Positions 62,289 through 64,000 of a stretch of 64,000 nt of DNA are shown here, piece by piece (position 1 is the first letter of the stretch; each line of letters begins with the position of its first letter). The notes beneath the pieces were generated by a model. It was not told the DNA's origin, made no database searches, and was given only the letters and a program-made list of their open reading frames with translations. The translations under genes and the position numbers were made by a program. Source of the DNA: Piromyces finnis (Eukaryota; Neocallimastigomycota; Neocallimastigomycetes; Neocallimastigales; Neocallimastigaceae); assembly GCA_002104945.1 (NCBI GenBank), contig MCFH01000067.1, forward strand, positions 62,001-126,000, in the 5' to 3' direction.

Positions 62289-64000
62289 TAACACAATTAC
62301 AATGTATAAATATTAATTATAATAATATAAATGAAAAAGACAACCAAGTTATTAATATTAATGTATAATAACATTGTAATATATATTTAAAAGAATTATA
62401 ATTCTCTTTTTATATATTTATTTTAAATACCCAAACCTAATAATATTATGAGTTTTTTAAATCTATTTTAAAACTTTAAAAAAAAAAAAAAAGTATTAAT
62501 TTTTGATTATTTTTTATTTTATTAAAGAATAAATAATAATACTTTTTAAATTTAACTATCAATTAGAATAAAACTACAAAAAAATAGAAATAAAGTAATT
62601 AAATAATATAAATAACAAATGTTATTAGATATTTTATATTTAAATATAGTTATCTAATATTTATTTAAATATTAGTTTTTTTTCTTTCAAATTTAAATAA
62701 ATTTAATATTATATTATCACTTTAATTTTTCAGTTAAAATGTTTTCAATATTTCGTATCGAGTAATAATTAATTTTTGATTTTTATTAACAAAATAAAAA
62801 AAAAAGAAATAAGAATATAATAATAATATTAAATACATAAATATTATAAATATATAATATTTAGTATGTATAGGTATAATGAATATTTTGTAATCTCAAA
62901 TCCAGATTTTAATCGAGTATTAAAATATAATTGACTTAATATTTTTATTTATATAATTTTATTTTTTTTTTTTAATTTTTTTATCCTTTATTCCTCAAGA
63001 TATAGATAATATATTAAACATGATAAAATTATAATTATTTGTTTTTACTTTATTTAAAAGAATAATATTATTAAAATGTATATATTGATTTATAATTTAT
63101 CGCTTTCTATTATAAACTGAATGTTATGAATAATTTAAATAGAATTATCCCTTAAGAGCTTGGAAATTTAAAAAAAATAATTATATAAATCCACAAATAA
63201 CAATTTTATTATAAATACGTTACATTACACGATGTTAAGAAAAATCATCTTATTAAATAATATTAATAATAATTAGTTTAGCTTTAGTAAAGGGGACTTT
63301 TCAAATTGAAAGAGTGAAGCGTATAAAAATAAAAAAAAAATTTTTAAATTGAAAGTTTAATTTTTTTTTTGTATTTTTTATTAAATTTTATTTTCAGTTG
63401 TGTAACATAAAAATTAACTAATGTATACATTGATGTATTACATTAAAATAAGATAAAATAGCGCTTTCTTTTTTTTTTTTTACATTTTATATATAAATAT
63501 TCATATTTTTTTATTGTTAATATTAGTACATAGATCTATAAGATCATATATAATTACTTTTTAATAGATTTAAGAGTCGAGTCATATTGACTCTTCATTG
63601 AATTTCATTAATTCTTGGTTAATTTTCTTTTGGTACTAGTAGTGATTTGTCCTTTTCTGTTTAATACATCGTCATAACTTTAAAGTATGAAATTTTCACT
63701 AACAACTAAATTGTTGTTATGTACATTATCTAATTATTTAGTACTATAACATGTCACTTTACTCTTTATTATAATTAATTATATCTATATAATTATAAAA
63801 ATCTGCATTATTTCTCTTTTTTTATATTATAATTTATAATTTCATATTTTAATTTCATTAAATATAAATAATTACCAAAATAATAATTTATTTAAATATT
63901 CTATTCAATTTCTTTAACTTTAAAATAAATTAGAAATTATTATATAAATAAAGTATAAAATGGATTAATTAAACTAGAATAAATTATTAACATTATTATT
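62289..64000. other. AT-rich intergenic with one LRR relic
   Basis: At about 63125-63172 (+) the sequence reads MNNLNRIIP, a stop, then ELGNLKK, which is the remnant of one LRR exon. Nothing else was recognised up to the window end. Confidence 0.5.

Overview
The window looks like nuclear DNA of an anaerobic gut fungus (Neocallimastigomycota). Non-coding sequence is extremely AT-rich with long poly-A, poly-T and (AAT)n tracts, and short GT...AG introns are present. Two secreted proteins carry the fungal cellulosome dockerin (CBM10-type, with CW...GYxCC...WGxENxxWCGI motifs). Around them lie CotH, ankyrin, leucine-rich-repeat (LRR), chitin-binding and AAA-ATPase-like sequences of kinds typical of these fungi. 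The genus cannot be told. No rRNA, intact tRNA or CRISPR array was seen.

Layout. 0-15.7 kb is a rearranged repeat zone: two pairs of inverted duplications (A: 1-2102 with 11277-13378; B: 8994-10123 with 14186-15310), broken LINE copies of two families, ankyrin pseudogenes, and one intact gene, a membrane GT34 glycosyltransferase with a SUEL lectin domain (5482-7224). 16.7-19.1 kb holds a fold-back element and a deleted copy of the LRR/chitin-binding gene found further right. 19.2-24.8 kb is a full-length, intact LINE with a 14-bp target-site duplication. 25.3-27.8 kb is a three-exon CotH protein with three dockerins. 29.2-30 kb is a decayed LINE. 31.4-33.8 kb is a 12-exon secreted LRR protein ending in a hevein-like domain. 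35.3-36.7 kb is a broken AAA-ATPase-like gene and 37.4-39.5 kb an intronless intracellular LRR protein. 40.75-49.25 kb is a nested insertion: a tRNA-headed SINE whose own target-site duplication was later split by a complete Ty3/Gypsy retrotransposon with two 710-bp LTRs. 49.8-52.5 kb is an Agd3-like (CE18) polysaccharide deacetylase with two dockerins. 53.1-53.6 kb is a second SINE with a 13-bp duplication. 56.3-63.2 kb is a cluster of exon-per-repeat LRR genes with a membrane segment and PPxY/LPxY-type tails: one complete, one lacking its 5' end, and several relics.

How the parts fit. The CotH and CE18 proteins are probably exported and docked on the extracellular cellulosome. The LRR-hevein and LRR-membrane proteins look like modular surface or secreted recognition proteins built from frame-neutral exons. 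The rest is a record of recent mobile-element activity. The most notable readings are (i) a -1 frameshift signal between gag and pol of the Ty3 element, (ii) a splice-donor/branch-point/acceptor set shared by the LINE 5' leader and a SINE, (iii) phase-symmetric exons that each carry one LRR or one dockerin, and (iv) the dockerin-tagged CE18 enzyme. Exon structures were worked out by hand from reading frame and splice motifs; they are predictions.
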